Under the pieces are notes generated by a model, which saw nothing but the letters and a program-made list of their open reading frames with translations, was not told the origin of the DNA and did not search any database. Below, in pieces: positions 5,252 to 7,580 of a stretch of 7,580 nucleotides of DNA (positions within the stretch are counted from its first letter, which is position 1; every line of letters begins with the position of its first letter). A program made the position numbers and the translations under genes. Origin of the DNA: Collinsella sp. (lineage in GTDB: Bacteria; Actinomycetota; Coriobacteriia; Coriobacteriales; Coriobacteriaceae); NCBI GenBank assembly GCA_020025115.1, contig JAHHSP010000055.1, forward strand, positions 1-7,580, written 5' to 3'.

Positions 5252-6316
5252 CTAAGCCTCGCGCTTGCCGCCGTGCATCCGCGCGAGCGAGTCCGCGAGG
5301 ATCGCGGGGTTGTTGACGCCGAAATTCCCCAGGCGATCGGGGTCGTTCTTGATATCGTCCATGAGGTCCTGCAGCGAGCCGCATTCATCCACGATGCGCT
5401 CTGCAACGCCGTCGCGCACGACGGACACCCGCGACAGCGTGCGCAGACCCAGCGGGGACATGACGGAGTCCTCGTCGAGGTCCTCGAAACCGAGAGCCAT
5501 GGCGACCTTGCCGGGACTCGTGAGGTCCTGGGCCGACATCGACGAAAACACCTGGCGAACGCGTTCGGCGTTCTCCTCGGAGGCGTCGGCCGCATAATCG
5601 CGGATCATAAGACTGTACTCGGTCTCCATGCCGGCGCCGGCGAGCTGCTCGAGCTGCATCTGCACGAGCTTTCCCTGGTTGCCGAGATTGGCGATGCAGT
5701 TCTGGAGCTCGACCTTGGCCTGCTCCATGATCTCGAAACTCGAGAAGATGCTCGTGATGTCGGCCAATGTGACGTAGTCGTCCAACTCGAGCGCGGTGAG
5801 GCGCAAAAGCGAGCGGTCCAGCGAGGACCGCGTGGTCTGCAGCGTGGAGACGAGCTGGTTCACCGAGCTCATGATCTCGGTGACCGGCTGGATCTGATAG
5901 GACTTGCCATCCACATAGACGTTCACCACGCCGCGGCGCTCGGACACCGAGATGATCGTGGCGTCGGTGAGCACGCTCATGCGGGCCGCGGTGCGGTGGC
6001 GCATGCCCGTCTCGCTCGTGGAGAGCGAGGGATCCGGGTTCAGGTGAAAGTTGGCGCGCAAGATCTTGTTGAGCCCGCCGTCGATGACGATCGCGCCGTC
6101 CATCTTGGAGAGCTCGAAAAGCCGGTTGCTCGTGAAGGAGATGTTGAGCGGGAAGCCGTCGTTGCCGGCGGCGAGCACGGCCTCGATGTCGCCCACGCAG
6201 ATGAGCGCACCGATGTGACCCGCGATGATCATGTCGAGGGCGGTCCTCAGCGGTTGCCCGGGGGCGGTGAGGCGAACGGCCTCTTTCATGCGCTCGTCGG
6301 TGCTCTTCTGTTCCAC
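5252..6316 (-). CDS. disA: Diadenylate cyclase DisA (DNA integrity scanning protein)
   Basis: DisA condenses two ATP into the second messenger c-di-AMP. In Bacillus it forms an octamer that scans DNA and lowers synthesis at branched DNA. The 354 residues match the family length of about 360. The N-terminal DAC domain (about 1-145) carries the catalytic DGA motif (D73-A75) and RHR motif (R106-R108), each in its usual context (MDGAIVID; GMRHRTAARMS). The all-helical linker spans about 146-280. The C-terminal helix-hairpin-helix DNA-binding domain is about 285-354 (PLGLRTLSRVS...VAERIVDECGSLQDLMDDI). The GTG start at 6316 has GGGAGG 6 bases upstream; a downstream ATG at 6289 would remove nine residues and lacks that site. 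The stop is TAG. It follows clpC directly, without radA in between. Confidence 0.96.
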   Translation of the reverse strand: MEQKSTDERMKEAVRLTAPGQPLRTALDMIIAGHIGALICVGDIEAVLAAGNDGFPLNISFTSNRLFELSKMDGAIVIDGGLNKILRANFHLNPDPSLSTSETGMRHRTAARMSVLTDATIISVSERRGVVNVYVDGKSYQIQPVTEIMSSVNQLVSTLQTTRSSLDRSLLRLTALELDDYVTLADITSIFSSFEIMEQAKVELQNCIANLGNQGKLVQMQLEQLAGAGMETEYSLMIRDYAADASEENAERVRQVFSSMSAQDLTSPGKVAMALGFEDLDEDSVMSPLGLRTLSRVSVVRDGVAERIVDECGSLQDLMDDIKNDPDRLGNFGVNNPAILADSLARMHGGKREA

Positions 6317-6322
6317 GGCGGA

Positions 6323-6328
6323 CCTCCC
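6323..6328 (-). promoter_or_regulatory. Ribosome-binding site of disA (supports GTG start)
   Basis: GGGAGG on the minus strand lies 6 bases before the GTG at 6314-6316. It favours this start over the ATG at 6289 and over the 46-codon upstream extension to 6454, which would run into the clpC-disA spacer. Confidence 0.65.
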
Positions 6329-6345
6329 TTGTCTCTCGCTCGCTT

Positions 6346-6375
6346 CATTGTCGCACGAATAACGGGTCCTCTTCA
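6346..6375 (-). promoter_or_regulatory. Putative disA promoter (extended -10 type)
   Basis: The minus strand reads TGCGACAATG, an extended -10-like element with GACAAT at 6347-6352, 30 bases before the disA start. A poor -35 (TGAAGA, 6370-6375) lies 17 bases upstream. The clpC terminator lies just upstream of this region, so disA needs its own promoter unless there is readthrough. The motif recurs upstream of rlmB. Confidence 0.35.
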
Positions 6376-6460
6376 GATTTGCAGAAAAGCTACGGTGCCG
6401 CCATGCCGCGGGACGCAGGGTCGAGCGGAAGCGATCGCCGATCGAATCAGGCAAGTCGAA

Positions 6461-6498
6461 CGCAAAGCGGCCAGCCGGGACTCAGCCCGACTGGCCGC
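6461..6498 (-). terminator. Intrinsic terminator of clpC
   Basis: On the minus strand GCGGCCAG-T-CGGG, loop CTGAGT, then CCCG-G-CTGGCCGC forms a continuous 13-pair stem in which the middle T.G is a wobble pair only in minus-strand RNA. It is followed by TTTGCGTT, a short T-rich tail. It lies 24 bases after the clpC stop and is the best terminator in the window. Confidence 0.75.
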
Positions 6499-6522
6499 TC
6501 GAGGCTCACAGTCTCGAATACC

Positions 6523-7580
6523 TCAGCGCGCGCCGGCGCCCGATTGGATGAGCCCACCGGGGGTGCTCGCGGTGCGCGGGGCGCTCATGGGGCGATGTGG
6601 CGCCGAGGCGTCAAAGCCCGCACCGAGCTCGCCCGTCGCTCGCGGGCTGGGGATCTCACCGGCGACATGCGTGAACACGAGTTCGCCGTCGGCAAGGTCG
6701 CACTGCACCGTATCGCCCGCGGACCACTCTCCCGCCAGCAGCTCCTCTGACAGCGGGTCCTCGATGAGACGCTGGATGGCGCGGCGCAAGGGACGGGCGC
6801 CGTTGGTGAGGTCGGTGCCCTCGCGCACGATCTTATCGAGCGCGGCGTCGGTTACCACGATATTCATTCCGTTGGCGATCAGACGCTGGCGCAGATCGTC
6901 GACGAGGAGCTTGGCGATGCGCGTGAGGCTCTCGCCGGCAAGCTTTTGGAACACCACGATATCGTCCACGCGGTTGATGAACTCGGGGCGGAACAGGCGC
7001 TTGAGTTCCCCCATCGCACGGCCTCGGATCTCGGCGGCGGTGAGCCCGGCCTCTCCCGTGGTACCGAAGCCCACGCTCGAATCCTGCGAGATCTCGCGGG
7101 CGCCCACGTTGCTCGTCATGATGACGACGGTGTTGCGGAAATCCACGGTCTTGCCCTGGCTGTCGGTCAGGCGGCCCTCGTCGAGCACTTGCAGCAGGAT
7201 GTTGAAGATGTCCGGATGCGCCTTCTCGATCTCGTCGAACAGCACGACCGAGTAGGGGTTGCGGCGCACGGCCTTGGTGAGCTGGCCGCCCTCCTCATGC
7301 CCCACGTAACCCGGCGGCGAGCCGATGAGCTTGGAGACCTCGTATTGGCTGCCGAACTCGGACATGTCGAAGCTGATGAGCGCGTCTTTGCTGCCGAACA
7401 GATACTCGGCGAGCGTCTTGGCAAGCTCCGTCTTGCCGGTGCCCGTGGGACCCAGGAAGATGAAGGAACCGCCGGGACGGCGCGGGTCCTTGAGCGGGCT
7501 GCGGCTGCGTCGGATCGCCTTCGCGACGGCGGCGACTGCCTCATCCTGCCCGATGATGCGCGTCATGAGCGCGCTCTCGC
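6523..7580 (-). CDS. clpC: ClpC-type AAA+ protease ATPase subunit, C-terminal part (5' end outside window)
   Basis: This is the C-terminal part of a Clp/Hsp100 unfoldase that feeds substrates to ClpP. The frame stays open to the window edge (...ESALMTRIIGQDEAV), so the Met at 7566 is internal. Counting from that Met, the D2 ATPase shows Walker A GPTGTGKT (39-46), pore loop GYVG (86-89), Walker B VVLFDE (107-112), sensor 1 TSN (151-153), arginine finger R199 in FRPEFINR, and sensor 2 GAR (256-258). The SVGFG at 164-168 fits the ClpP-docking loop, which makes it a ClpC rather than a disaggregating ClpB. The last 45 residues are a flexible Ala/Gly/Pro/Ser-rich tail. The stop is TGA, followed by a good terminator. 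The N domain, D1 and any CtsR or McsB linkage lie outside the window. Confidence 0.95.
   Translation of the reverse strand, partial: ESALMTRIIGQDEAVAAVAKAIRRSRSPLKDPRRPGGSFIFLGPTGTGKTELAKTLAEYLFGSKDALISFDMSEFGSQYEVSKLIGSPPGYVGHEEGGQLTKAVRRNPYSVVLFDEIEKAHPDIFNILLQVLDEGRLTDSQGKTVDFRNTVVIMTSNVGAREISQDSSVGFGTTGEAGLTAAEIRGRAMGELKRLFRPEFINRVDDIVVFQKLAGESLTRIAKLLVDDLRQRLIANGMNIVVTDAALDKIVREGTDLTNGARPLRRAIQRLIEDPLSEELLAGEWSAGDTVQCDLADGELVFTHVAGEIPSPRATGELGAGFDASAPHRPMSAPRTASTPGGLIQSGAGAR

Noticed and set aside
5127..5384. N-terminal extension of IspD by 86 residues
   Set aside because: It would overlap the disA coding end and read through both hairpins. The ATG at 5126 has a strong ribosome-binding site and gives the expected family N terminus.
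6317..6454. N-terminal extension of DisA by 46 residues
   Set aside because: The GTG at 6316 has GGGAGG at 6 bases and yields the family length. The extension lies in the promoter-like spacer.
5273..7255. Long open frame on the plus strand (660 codons) opposite disA and clpC
   Set aside because: It covers two conserved genes and crosses the clpC terminator. No motif is seen, and its existence follows from codon bias of the opposite strand.
1..7580. Defence system, prophage, transposon or CRISPR content
   Set aside because: All coding space belongs to recognised housekeeping families; no repeats of CRISPR type, integrase, transposase or direct-repeat boundaries are visible.

Overview
The window is G+C-rich bacterial DNA, and all seven protein genes and one partial tRNA lie on the minus strand. 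Transcription therefore runs from base 7580 down to base 1. In that order the genes are clpC (3' part only), disA, ispD, ispF, cysS, rlmB, yacP and the 5' half of a tRNA that leaves the window. The block matches a conserved housekeeping neighbourhood: clpC-radA-disA-yacL-ispD-ispF-...-cysS-...-rlmB-yacP in Bacillus, and disA-radA-...-carD-ispD-ispF-cysS-rlmB-like in mycobacteria. The high G+C, GTG starts, yacP beside rlmB and a tRNA after yacP suggest a high-G+C actinomycetote, most likely class Coriobacteriia (Collinsella/Olsenella/Eggerthella-like). That placement is inference from composition and synteny, not a database match.

Region by region: 6523-7580 holds the second AAA+ module and flexible tail of ClpC, closed by a good stem-loop terminator. 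5252-6316 is the diadenylate cyclase DisA. 4299-5126 and 3663-4151 are IspD and IspF, two steps of the MEP isoprenoid pathway. 1935-3401 is cysteinyl-tRNA synthetase. 841-1767 is an RlmB-type 23S rRNA 2'-O-methyltransferase. 79-768 is a YacP/Rae1-like NYN nuclease. 1-32 is the first half of a tRNA cut just before its anticodon.

The functions are core ones: protein quality control and stress (ClpC), c-di-AMP signalling and genome surveillance (DisA), isoprenoid precursors (IspD, IspF) and translation (CysS, RlmB, YacP, tRNA). The genes are not packed into one overlapping operon. Every gap is 46-261 bases, and most contain strong G+C hairpins on the transcribed strand, several with U.G pairs that form only in minus-strand RNA. 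No gap exceeds 300 bases.

I see no mobile element, CRISPR array, prophage or new defence system. The points worth a second look are small: a structured cysS leader with two competing folds, a 14-pair hairpin just upstream of the ispD ribosome-binding site, overlapping hairpins upstream of rlmB, a promoter-like motif shared by disA and rlmB, an altered phosphate-binding motif in IspF, an insertion in IspD, and the absence of radA, carD and yacL from their usual places.
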